Source: Sediminibacillus terrae (lineage in GTDB: Bacteria; Bacillota; Bacilli; Bacillales; Amphibacillaceae). From it: a stretch of 64,000 nt of DNA. The notes under the pieces were generated by a model. That model was given only the letters and a program-made list of their open reading frames with translations. It searched no databases and had not been told where the DNA came from. Of this stretch, positions 18,244 through 25,433 are shown piece after piece. The number at the start of each line of letters is the position of its first letter. Position 1 is the stretch's first letter. The DNA lies in contig NZ_VZDQ01000025.1 in the NCBI RefSeq assembly GCF_009602435.1, positions 124,001-188,000 on the forward strand, given 5' to 3'. The position numbers were made by a program, and so were the translations under genes.

Positions 18244-19479
18244 TTACTCAGTAAACTTTTTAAATGCCAGCACGGCATTGTGTCCGCCGAAACCAAAACC
18301 ATTGGAAATGGCATGGTTTATCTCTGTTTTGACAGCTCGATTTGGTACGTAATCCAAATCGCATTCCCCATCGGGTGTTTCATAATTAATGGTCGGCGGA
18401 GCGGTGTCTTCCAGGATGCTTTTCAGTGTGATGACTGCTTCAAGCCCGCCTGCTGCTCCGAACAGATGCCCGGTCATCGATTTCGTCGAGCTCACCTTCA
18501 GGTCATAAGCGTGCGAGCCGAATACACGTTTAATCGCGTTTGTTTCCGATTTGTCTCCGTCGGGCGTGCTTGTTCCGTGGGCATTGATATAATCCACAGC
18601 CGTCGGTTCGATATTCGCCATATTCAAAGCAAGCTTCATGGCGCTGGCAGCGCCCTCGAAATCAGGAGCGGTGATGTGATGGGCATCCGTAGTCGAACCA
18701 TAGCCGACGATTTCTCCCAATATGGCTGCCCCTCTTGCTTTGGCATGCTCATATTCCTCCAGGAATAAAATGCCCGACCCTTCTGACATGACGAATCCAT
18801 CCCGGCCGCTGTCAAAAGGACGGCTGGCTTGTTCAGGAGCATCATTGAAAGTGGACATGGCCCTCATTTTAGAAAACCCTGCAAAAGCAACCGGTGTGAT
18901 AGAGGCCTCCGCCCCGCCGGCAAGGATACCGTCGGAATAACCGTGTTTGATATTCAGATACGCCTCCCCGATTGCCTGATTCCCTGTGGCGCAAGCCGAG
19001 ACAGGGGAAAAGCTTGGACCCTTGAAGCCATTTTTGATGGAAAGGATGCCTGAAGCCATATTGCTGATCATCATCGGCACCATAAACGGCGAAACCCGCT
19101 TCGGCCCTTTGTCGAGAAATGATTTGTGCTGTTCCAGCGTTGTATGGATTCCTCCGATGCCGGATCCGACATAAACGCCGAGTCTTTCCTTGTTTGCTTT
19201 TTCCAAATCCAAGCCGGACTGTGTCAATGCTTGTTGAGCTGCGGCAACGGCATACTGAATGAATAGGTCATACTTACTTGTTTCTTTTTTTTCGAGATAT
19301 TGTGTGGCATCAAAATCGGTAACATAACCGGCGATTTGTGTGTTTATGTTTTCATAACCATCCGCTTCGATTCGTTTAATGCCGGATTTTCCTTGTTTCA
19401 CCTTGTCCCAGAGAGCCTCGACAGTGTTCCCGAGCGGCGAGACAACTCCATATCCTGTTACTACTACTCTTCTTGTCAT
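18244..19479 (-). CDS. fabF: Beta-ketoacyl-ACP synthase II
   Basis: Condensing enzyme extending acyl-ACP with malonyl-ACP, 411 residues. The catalytic triad is visible: Cys163 in SPVSACATGNQ, His301 in INAHGTSTPDGD and His338 in SMTGHLFGAAGG, plus the C-terminal NGFGFGGHNAVLAF loop. The ATG overlaps the stop of the upstream tetR-family gene (ATGA), so the two are translated together. In B. subtilis the housekeeping fabF follows fabH; here there is no fabH, so this is likely a second, regulated FabF paralogue. Whether it is the only FabF of the genome cannot be told from the window. Confidence 0.9.
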   Translation of the reverse strand: MTRRVVVTGYGVVSPLGNTVEALWDKVKQGKSGIKRIEADGYENINTQIAGYVTDFDATQYLEKKETSKYDLFIQYAVAAAQQALTQSGLDLEKANKERLGVYVGSGIGGIHTTLEQHKSFLDKGPKRVSPFMVPMMISNMASGILSIKNGFKGPSFSPVSACATGNQAIGEAYLNIKHGYSDGILAGGAEASITPVAFAGFSKMRAMSTFNDAPEQASRPFDSGRDGFVMSEGSGILFLEEYEHAKARGAAILGEIVGYGSTTDAHHITAPDFEGAASAMKLALNMANIEPTAVDYINAHGTSTPDGDKSETNAIKRVFGSHAYDLKVSSTKSMTGHLFGAAGGLEAVITLKSILEDTAPPTINYETPDGECDLDYVPNRAVKTEINHAISNGFGFGGHNAVLAFKKFTE

Positions 19480-20057
19480 ATCCCTGAATCTCCTTGATCA
19501 CATTTTAAAAGTCTAGTGAATGTTGTCCATATCTTTGAAAAAACTTCCTCTCCCAGTACGCGCTGATACTGCAAGCCGCCTTTCGCACTGGCGATGAGGA
19601 GGGCTGCCAATCCTTCCGAATCCTCCATCGCTTTCAAGCCGCCATCCTGCTTGGCGTCTTCAAGCAGCTCTGTCATTATCCCGATTTCCCTTTGGCTGAT
19701 CTGTCGGACTTTAACCTGCATAGTTCCGGGCAAGTCATTATAATCAGCCTGTAACGCCGAAATCGGACAAACGGCATGTGAATCAACTTGAACTGCTCTT
19801 TTGGAGAGGAAAGCAAGCGGTTTGTCGATGTTTTTCATTTTATCCTGTTTGATGGCGGAGTATGTTCGTTCAAGTGTTTCCTCCAGATGTGTACAAACGG
19901 CGACGCCCAATTCCTCTTTCTTTTCAAAATGATAATGAATGCCAGCCTTTGTGACACCGAGTTCTTTGGCCAAGTCATCATAGCTGAAAGCTGAAAAGCC
20001 TTTTTCTTTTATAAATTTCATCGTTAATAAAATGATTTGCTCTTTTTTAGTGGTCAT
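19476..20057 (-). CDS. TetR/AcrR-family transcriptional regulator
   Basis: DNA-binding repressor of 193 residues. The N-terminal helix-turn-helix (FSYDDLAKELGVTKAGIHYHF, about residues 23-43) is typical TetR; the C-terminal part resembles the YxaF/LmrA ligand-binding group (CPISALQADYNDLP). It is translationally coupled to fabF. A palindrome overlapping the promoter spacer (20070-20083) suggests autoregulation. There is no Shine-Dalgarno sequence before the ATG at 20057, and the promoter spacing puts the transcript start at or very near the A of the ATG, implying a leaderless mRNA. The ligand is unknown; acyl-CoA or a fatty acid would suit the fabF partner. Confidence 0.85.
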   Translation of the reverse strand: MTTKKEQIILLTMKFIKEKGFSAFSYDDLAKELGVTKAGIHYHFEKKEELGVAVCTHLEETLERTYSAIKQDKMKNIDKPLAFLSKRAVQVDSHAVCPISALQADYNDLPGTMQVKVRQISQREIGIMTELLEDAKQDGGLKAMEDSEGLAALLIASAKGGLQYQRVLGEEVFSKIWTTFTRLLKCDQGDSGI

Positions 20058-20063
20058 GGCAAT

Positions 20064-20093
20064 ACACTAACTTACTAGTAAGTAAGTTGTCAA
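20064..20093 (-). promoter_or_regulatory. Promoter and operator of the tetR-fabF unit
   Basis: On the minus strand, a consensus -35 TTGACA (20093-20088), an 18-base spacer and a weak -10 TAGTGT (20069-20064). The spacer holds the 14-bp palindrome ACTTACTAGTAAGT (20070-20083), the likely TetR operator. Confidence 0.6.
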
Positions 20094-20295
20094 ATGATCA
20101 AGATCCGGGAAAATGGAAATGTCGGTACCCCGACCCCGCGTTCAGGACAGGGATAACCTTGATAATCCCCAGGATATAATAGAGAATGAATAGCAGGACA
20201 GGAAAACTTGTCACCCTATGTTTTCCTGAAGCCGTTTGATTAAGGTGATCCAATAAGTCAAGATACTACTCGACAGTTTTTGGGGAGTGACCAAT

Positions 20296-20991
20296 ATGCA
20301 GGATATTTCTATTTTAATAGCGGAAGATGAAAAGGAAATTGCCGATTTGATTTCCATTCATCTTGAAAAAGAAGGGTATCGCGTTTTTGTGGCAGCGGAT
20401 GGCCGAGAGGCGTTGGACATTGTGCAGAGCCGGTCTGTCGATCTGCTTGTGTTGGATATCATGATGCCGAAAATGGATGGTTATGAAGTGACCCGTCAGA
20501 TCCGGGAGCGTTACAGCATGCCGATTATTTTTTTGAGTGCAAAGACTTCGGATTTTGACAAGGTGCAAGGGTTGGTGATCGGTGCGGATGATTATATGAC
20601 AAAGCCCTTCAACCCGATTGAGTTGATCGCCCGGGTCAATGCACAGCTGCGCCGGTTCAAGAAATGGAATCACAAGCAGACAACACAGACTTCCGACCTG
20701 GAGTTCGGTGGTTTGCATATTTCTCCTGACCAGCGACGTGTATTGCTTTACGGAGATACGGTTGAATTGACGCCGAAAGAGTTTGATATTTTGTTTTTAC
20801 TGGCCAGTCATCCGAATAAAGTTTTCAGCGTGGAAAATATCTTTCAGCGCGTCTGGGACGAAGCGTATTATGAAGGGGCCAATACCGTGATGGTCCATAT
20901 CCGCACCCTCCGGAAAAAGCTGAAGGAAGACAAGCGGAAAAATAAATTCATCAAAACAGTTTGGGGCGTGGGGTATGCATTCAATGGGTAA
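20296..20991 (+). CDS. OmpR-family response regulator, VanR-like
   Basis: Transcription regulator of 231 residues: receiver domain (acidic pocket AEDEKE, phosphoacceptor Asp54 in LLVLDIMMPKMDG, Thr/Lys switch residues in FLSAKT and TKPFNP) followed by a winged helix (VELTPKEFDILFLLASHP, TVWGVGYAF). The start at 20296 is chosen over GTG 20287, which would directly abut the GGGGAG box. The gene overlaps the sensor kinase by 17 bases and precedes a VanY gene, so the closest functional label is VanR. No vanHAX genes are present, so it need not sense glycopeptides. Confidence 0.88.
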   Translation: MQDISILIAEDEKEIADLISIHLEKEGYRVFVAADGREALDIVQSRSVDLLVLDIMMPKMDGYEVTRQIRERYSMPIIFLSAKTSDFDKVQGLVIGADDYMTKPFNPIELIARVNAQLRRFKKWNHKQTTQTSDLEFGGLHISPDQRRVLLYGDTVELTPKEFDILFLLASHPNKVFSVENIFQRVWDEAYYEGANTVMVHIRTLRKKLKEDKRKNKFIKTVWGVGYAFNG

Positions 20992-22096
20992 CCTGTTACA
21001 TAGTTTTCGGGCAAAAATGGTCATGTTATTCGGTTTGAGTATGCTGCTTTCCGGGCTTGTCACGTATCTGATCTATAAGGTTTTGCAATATTATTACCAT
21101 ACAATGGTTGATTACCAGGATCCACTCACACGGTTGCGTGCCTTTATTCTCCAAGTGGGTGATTTTAATTTCTTTTTAATCATTTTTATACCGGTTGCCA
21201 TTTTGTTTTTCTTCGTACTCACGAAGCCATATTTAACTTATTTCGATGAAATATCGAAGGGAATACACAATCTTGCCCGAGGAGATTTTCAACACACGAT
21301 TGCCATCCAGACAAATGATGAATTCGGAGATATAGCAAAAGACATCAATCTGGCAGGAGAGAAACTGAAAGAAGCGATTGAAAGAGGGGATTTTTCAGAG
21401 AGCAGCAAAGACCAGCTGGTAGTGAATCTGGCGCACGATTTGCGGACACCGCTCACCTCTGTTTTGGGATATTTGGATTTGATATTGAAGGACGATGGCT
21501 TGACGGAGGAGCAAAAAAAACATTATATCACCATCTCTCATACGAAATCCCAGCGCTTGGAGAGACTGATTGATGAATTGTTCGAGCTGACAAGAATGAA
21601 TTATGGCATGTTGACCGTCGAAAAAAAACAGATTAACTTAAGCAATTTACTGAATCAATTAACAGAAGAGCTATACCCGGTTTTCGAACAAAATCAATTG
21701 GCTGCCAGATTGGATATTGTTCCGGATTTGCCCGTTTCGGGAGACGGCGAACTCTTGGCCCGGGTATTTGAAAACCTTCTGACCAATGCGATCCGCTATG
21801 GGCAGGATGGTCAATTCGTAGACGTGAAGGGATTTATAGACGGAGATGACGTGGTAGTCCAAGTCATCAACTATGGAGACAGTATTTCGAAAGAGGAATT
21901 GCCCTACCTTTTCGATATGTTTTATAAGGGGGATAAATCCAGGGCGCACCAGGAAAACAGTACTGGTCTCGGTTTGTTCATCGCTAAGAACATCATGGAG
22001 CAGCATGGCGGTACGATTGCTGCGGACAGCAATTTGATTCGTACGGTGTTCGAAGTCCGGATACCGCTGAATGGAGGAGAGACCGACCAGCAGTAA
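20975..22096 (+). CDS. Sensor histidine kinase, VanS-like
   Basis: Membrane sensor kinase of 373 residues with two transmembrane helices (about 15-38 and 64-83) and only a short loop of about 25 residues outside. Then come a HAMP linker (KGIHNLARGDFQHTI), the phosphoacceptor His154 in VVNLAHDLRTPLTSVLGY, the N-box LLTNAIRYG and the G-box STGLGLFIAKNIMEQHGG. The tiny external loop suggests signal perception within or near the membrane. It overlaps the regulator gene by 17 bases; an internal ATG at 20984 is an equally plausible start. It likely controls the downstream vanY. Confidence 0.88.
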   Translation: MHSMGNLLHSFRAKMVMLFGLSMLLSGLVTYLIYKVLQYYYHTMVDYQDPLTRLRAFILQVGDFNFFLIIFIPVAILFFFVLTKPYLTYFDEISKGIHNLARGDFQHTIAIQTNDEFGDIAKDINLAGEKLKEAIERGDFSESSKDQLVVNLAHDLRTPLTSVLGYLDLILKDDGLTEEQKKHYITISHTKSQRLERLIDELFELTRMNYGMLTVEKKQINLSNLLNQLTEELYPVFEQNQLAARLDIVPDLPVSGDGELLARVFENLLTNAIRYGQDGQFVDVKGFIDGDDVVVQVINYGDSISKEELPYLFDMFYKGDKSRAHQENSTGLGLFIAKNIMEQHGGTIAADSNLIRTVFEVRIPLNGGETDQQ

Positions 22097-22102
22097 GCAT
22101 CA

Positions 22103-22119
22103 TTTAAGAAATATTTAAA
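22103..22119 (+). promoter_or_regulatory. Direct repeats, candidate response-regulator site for vanY
   Basis: TTTAAG (22103) and TTTAAA (22114) recur with an 11-base period in the 93-base gap between the kinase and vanY. This is the arrangement expected for an OmpR-family dimer site. A candidate -10 element (TATTCT or TCTAAT around 22153-22162) follows. Confidence 0.4.
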
Positions 22120-22189
22120 CTTTACCCCACTTCTTTTTTAAAAAGTTTTTCTTATTCTAATAACAGTTCGGAATGAGGAGGAAACAGAA

Positions 22190-23047
22190 ATGAAGAAGTG
22201 GGTTTTATTATTGTTGTTACTATTAATCGGTGGTGGTTATTTTTACGGAGGTAAGGCCACTCCGTTTTTACAGGAGAAGGTGAAAGTAGAAGAAAAGGAA
22301 CAGGAAGGTTTCCGGGATGTTGAGAAAATAGAAGTAGGAAAAGAGCAAATATATGAGGGAGAGTTATTGTTGGTGAATGAGCAGCATGCAGTACATGAAG
22401 AGAGTGTCAGGCAAGATATAGTAGAATTGTTTGACCATCCGGAATTGACGAAGAACTATGGACTGCTGAACAATGACATAAAACTATCGGAGGCATTGGC
22501 AGAGGATTTTTTATCGATGGTACAAGCTGCTGAACAAGACGGTGTACACGATTTTTTGATCAGCAGTGGCTATCGCGGTTTTGACGAACAAAATCGATTA
22601 TATCAAGATATGGGTGGGGATTACGCCTTGCCGGCAGGAAAAAGCGAGCATAATCTCGGGCTGTCACTTGACGTGGGATCGACAGAGGGCGAAATGAGGA
22701 TAGCAGAGGAAGGGAGATGGATAGAAGATAATGCTTGGAAGCATGGTTTTATCCTGCGTTATCCAAAGAATAAGACGGAGATCACGGGCATTTCCTATGA
22801 GCCGTGGCATATTCGGTATGTTGGCTTGCCGCATAGTGCGATTATACATGAAAAGAACCTGGCGTTGGAAGAATACCTCGATTATTTGAAACAACATAAA
22901 GAAATAACCGTAGAAGTGGATGGAAAAAAATATGTCGTTTGTTACTATCCGGTATCGGAAACCGAGACCATCGAGGTGCCGGCGGATGGCGATTATACTA
23001 TATCCGGCGACAACATCGGCGGTGTCATTGTGACATCGGAGAAATAA
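22190..23047 (+). CDS. vanY: D-alanyl-D-alanine carboxypeptidase, VanY type
   Basis: Zinc peptidase of the LAS (M15B) family that trims the terminal D-Ala from peptidoglycan stem peptides, 285 residues. An N-terminal membrane anchor (MKKWVLLLLLLLIGGGYF) is followed by a linker and the catalytic domain: SSGYRGFDEQNRLY, zinc ligands His154 and Asp161 in SEHNLGLSLDV, catalytic Glu204 and zinc ligand His207 in YEPWHIRYVG. About 70 extra C-terminal residues after the catalytic core form a small beta-rich tail seen in some Bacillaceae VanY proteins. GAGGAGG precedes the start. The regulator-kinase pair directly upstream suggests wall-stress control. Confidence 0.9.
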   Translation: MKKWVLLLLLLLIGGGYFYGGKATPFLQEKVKVEEKEQEGFRDVEKIEVGKEQIYEGELLLVNEQHAVHEESVRQDIVELFDHPELTKNYGLLNNDIKLSEALAEDFLSMVQAAEQDGVHDFLISSGYRGFDEQNRLYQDMGGDYALPAGKSEHNLGLSLDVGSTEGEMRIAEEGRWIEDNAWKHGFILRYPKNKTEITGISYEPWHIRYVGLPHSAIIHEKNLALEEYLDYLKQHKEITVEVDGKKYVVCYYPVSETETIEVPADGDYTISGDNIGGVIVTSEK

Positions 23048-23077
23048 TAGAGCGGAAGCCGGCGGATTAACAGGTTT

Positions 23078-23126
23078 GGAAAAACAAAAACTTGCAGAAA
23101 ACCGGAGTAAGGTTTATCTGCAAGTT
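23078..23126 (-). terminator. Minus-strand terminator of the small membrane protein gene
   Basis: Stem AACTTGCAGA (23089-23098) / TCTGCAAGTT (23117-23126) with inner AAACC/GGTTT pairs. Read leftward it is followed by TTTTTGTTTTT; read rightward there is no T-run. This directionality supports a real minus-strand gene at 23209-23352. Confidence 0.65.
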
Positions 23127-23208
23127 GAACGGCATTGCCAAGGGAATGTCGCTGTGCGATGAACATATGTTGCCATTGCCTGTACGGTCCGGTCTGAAGC
23201 CAATATGA

Positions 23209-23352
23209 TTAATCCGTTATTGGGGTGGTTTTTCTCTCATGTTGTAACTCCATCAGGTATTCCTGGTTATCCTTAATGTCTTTCAATTGTTTCAGGATAA
23301 TGGCCAAACAGACTACTATAACGAATGAGAATAAAATGATTCCGAGCTCCAT
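23209..23352 (-). CDS. Small single-pass membrane protein, 47 residues
   Basis: Unrecognised small gene. A strong AAAGGAGG (23363-23370) lies 10 bases before the ATG at 23352, and a leftward terminator follows. The product starts MELGIILFSFVIVVCLAIIL, a single transmembrane helix with the N-terminus outside or at the membrane. It continues into a charged amphipathic tail (KQLKDIKDNQEYLMELQHER) and ends PITD. The shape, a short anchor plus predicted coiled tail, resembles YrzO-like small proteins of Bacillus, but I cannot confirm homology. It lies between vanY and the binding protein and points the opposite way. Confidence 0.65.
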   Translation of the reverse strand: MELGIILFSFVIVVCLAIILKQLKDIKDNQEYLMELQHERKTTPITD

Positions 23353-23456
23353 AAGAAAAATGCCTCCTTTCCTCTTTCCTCTGATTAGGTTTAAGTGTAC
23401 CAGGAAGCTTTTGTAGAAACATCAGCTGTGAATCTTCTGAAAAGGAACCTTCCCGG

Positions 23457-23486
23457 TTGAATTTCTTGTCTAACCCTCTATATAAT
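23457..23486 (+). promoter_or_regulatory. SigA promoter of the oligopeptide-binding protein gene
   Basis: TTGAAT (23457-23462), an 18-base spacer and a consensus TATAAT (23481-23486), 35 bases before the TTG start. Confidence 0.7.
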
Positions 23487-23521
23487 GAAAAGCATTGCAG
23501 CAAAGAATAGGGGGAGAAAAA

Positions 23522-25180
23522 TTGGGATACATAAGAAAATTTTTGCCGGTGGTGGCATTCGTGCTGCTGTTGGCGGCCTGCAGTAACAATGAATCCAGCG
23601 AAACAAACGATGGAGATGAAGGTGGAGAGGAAGAGAAGGTGCTCCAGTTAAGTGCACCGGGTGAAATTCCTGGACTGGATCCGACGATGGCAGACAACGA
23701 CTTCAGCTTTAACATGATCAATCAAGTATTTGAAGGTTTATATCGTCTCGATAAGGAAGGGAATCCGGAACTGGCCCTTGCGGCAGAAGAGCCGGAAGTA
23801 AGCGAGGATGGAAAGGTCTACACTTTTTCCATTCGCGAAGACGCAAAATGGTCGGATGGAACTCCTGTTACCGCCGGTGATTTTGAATACGCATGGAAAA
23901 AAGCAGTCAATCCGGATACGGCGGCGGCTTACGGTCCGCAGTTTGAGGAAATCGTCGCCAATGCTTCCGAAATCCTTGTCGGCGACAAGCCGGTCGATGA
24001 CCTCGGAGTCGAAGCCCTCGATGAAAAAAACTTGAAAGTGACATTGGAAAACCCGATTCCATTCTTCAAGGAACTGCTGACAACGGCTATTTTCTTCCCG
24101 CAGCCGGAAGACTTTGTAGAGGAACAAGGGGAAGCATATGCGAGGGATTCGGCACATATTCTGTTCAACGGGCCATTTGTCATCGAAGACTGGTCTGGCA
24201 CCGACACTTCGTGGACCTTCGAAAAAAATGACCAATATTGGGATAAACAAGCGGTCAACGTTGATAAAATCGAAATGAATGTAGTCAAAGATACGTCGAC
24301 GGCTGTGAACCTTTACAAAAAGGGCCAGCTGGATCGAATTGATTTGACAGGCGACTATGTCAATGAGTATAAAGATAGCGAAGAATACCACACCTTTTTG
24401 ACCGGTGCCACTTCTTACTTGAAGATGAATCAGGGCAAGGATGGCGAAACGACAGATTTAGCCAATTTGCATATCCGCAAAGCGATCAACATGGCGGTGA
24501 ATAAACAGGAAATCGTCGATACCATCCTTAATAACGGGTCGATCGTCATCCAAGGCAATGTGCCAAAGGGACTGGCAGAAAATCCGGAAACCGGAGAAGA
24601 TTTCCGTGCCGAAAACGGTGCTTTGGTCGAATATGATGTGGAGCAGGCGAAGAATGAATGGCAAAAAGGATTGAAAGAGCTTGGTAAAGAGGAACTGGAA
24701 TTTACCTTGACTACTTCTGACTCCGGTACGTCAAAGCAGTTTGCCGAAAACCTCAAATACCAGCTAGAATCGAATCTTTCCGGCATGACGTTGAATGTCA
24801 AAAGCGTGCCGCCGAAGGCCAGCATTTCGGCGAACGTGAACCAGGAGTATGAACTGATTTTGACCGGATGGAATGGGGACTACCAAGATCCGTTGACATA
24901 CTTGAACCTGTTCATTACGGATAGTCCCGGGAATCACACAGGATATTCGAACGAAGAATACGACAAGCTAGTCCTCGGTGCCAAATCCAATTTGGCCGAC
25001 AAGCCACAGGAACGTTGGGATGCCTTGTTGAAGGCGGAAAGAATGCTGATTGAAGACAGTGCGGTGCTCGTTCCGCTGTATCAGAAAGGCAGTGCTTATT
25101 TGCAGCAAGATTACGTGAAGGACCTGGTTACCTACCAGGTGAGTGCTGATAATTATAAGTGGGTCGACATTGAAAAATAA
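23522..25180 (+). CDS. Oligopeptide ABC transporter substrate-binding lipoprotein (OppA-like)
   Basis: Extracellular peptide-binding lipoprotein, 552 residues, family 5 binding protein. Signal peptide VVAFVLLLAACSNN (lipidated Cys20). Then come the family signature ATMADNDFSFNMINQVFEGLYRL-like start region (TMADNDFSFNMINQVFEG), YTFSIREDAKWSDGTPVTAGDF and ELILTGWNGDYQDPLTYL. The start is TTG at 23522, with AGGGGGAG at proper spacing; a longer frame to 23495 has no such site. It has its own promoter and terminator and no transporter genes beside it, so it is an orphan binding protein, like several OppA paralogues in bacilli. Ligand unknown. Confidence 0.87.
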   Translation: MGYIRKFLPVVAFVLLLAACSNNESSETNDGDEGGEEEKVLQLSAPGEIPGLDPTMADNDFSFNMINQVFEGLYRLDKEGNPELALAAEEPEVSEDGKVYTFSIREDAKWSDGTPVTAGDFEYAWKKAVNPDTAAAYGPQFEEIVANASEILVGDKPVDDLGVEALDEKNLKVTLENPIPFFKELLTTAIFFPQPEDFVEEQGEAYARDSAHILFNGPFVIEDWSGTDTSWTFEKNDQYWDKQAVNVDKIEMNVVKDTSTAVNLYKKGQLDRIDLTGDYVNEYKDSEEYHTFLTGATSYLKMNQGKDGETTDLANLHIRKAINMAVNKQEIVDTILNNGSIVIQGNVPKGLAENPETGEDFRAENGALVEYDVEQAKNEWQKGLKELGKEELEFTLTTSDSGTSKQFAENLKYQLESNLSGMTLNVKSVPPKASISANVNQEYELILTGWNGDYQDPLTYLNLFITDSPGNHTGYSNEEYDKLVLGAKSNLADKPQERWDALLKAERMLIEDSAVLVPLYQKGSAYLQQDYVKDLVTYQVSADNYKWVDIEK

Positions 25181-25200
25181 CGATTGAAATTGTGAAGAGG

Positions 25201-25248
25201 CCATTCTGTCGAGGTGGAGAAAACCCATCGACGGAATGGTCTTTTTTT
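25201..25248 (+). terminator. Intrinsic terminator after the OppA-like gene
   Basis: Stem CCATTCTGTCGA (25201-25212) / TCGACGGAATGG (25228-25239), one G-U pair, followed by seven T. Confidence 0.88.
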
Positions 25249-25366
25249 GTTAGATGAGAGGGAGTTATAAATCTCATTCTAAACCAGCGCCTGTCACGAC
25301 TGTAACAAGGCGGTATCTGGATAAGTAAATCACAATACTGCACAATGATTGCTCATCAATCTAAAC

Positions 25367-25405
25367 TGAAAGCGTATACAACGTTGTTTTTTTCCGTGCT
25401 ACAAT
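25367..25405 (+). promoter_or_regulatory. cre site and promoter of the gat operon
   Basis: TGAAAGCGTATACA (25367-25380) matches the cre consensus at 13 of 14 positions and overlaps the expected -35 region of a promoter whose -10 is TACAAT (25400-25405). It predicts CcpA repression by blocking RNA polymerase. Confidence 0.7.
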
Positions 25406-25433
25406 GAAACCAGCAAGAGGGGGGTGATGCAGT

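Noticed and set aside
20296-23047. Glycopeptide resistance cluster
   Set aside because: No D-Ala-D-Lac ligase, dehydrogenase or VanX dipeptidase is present; only regulator, kinase and VanY.
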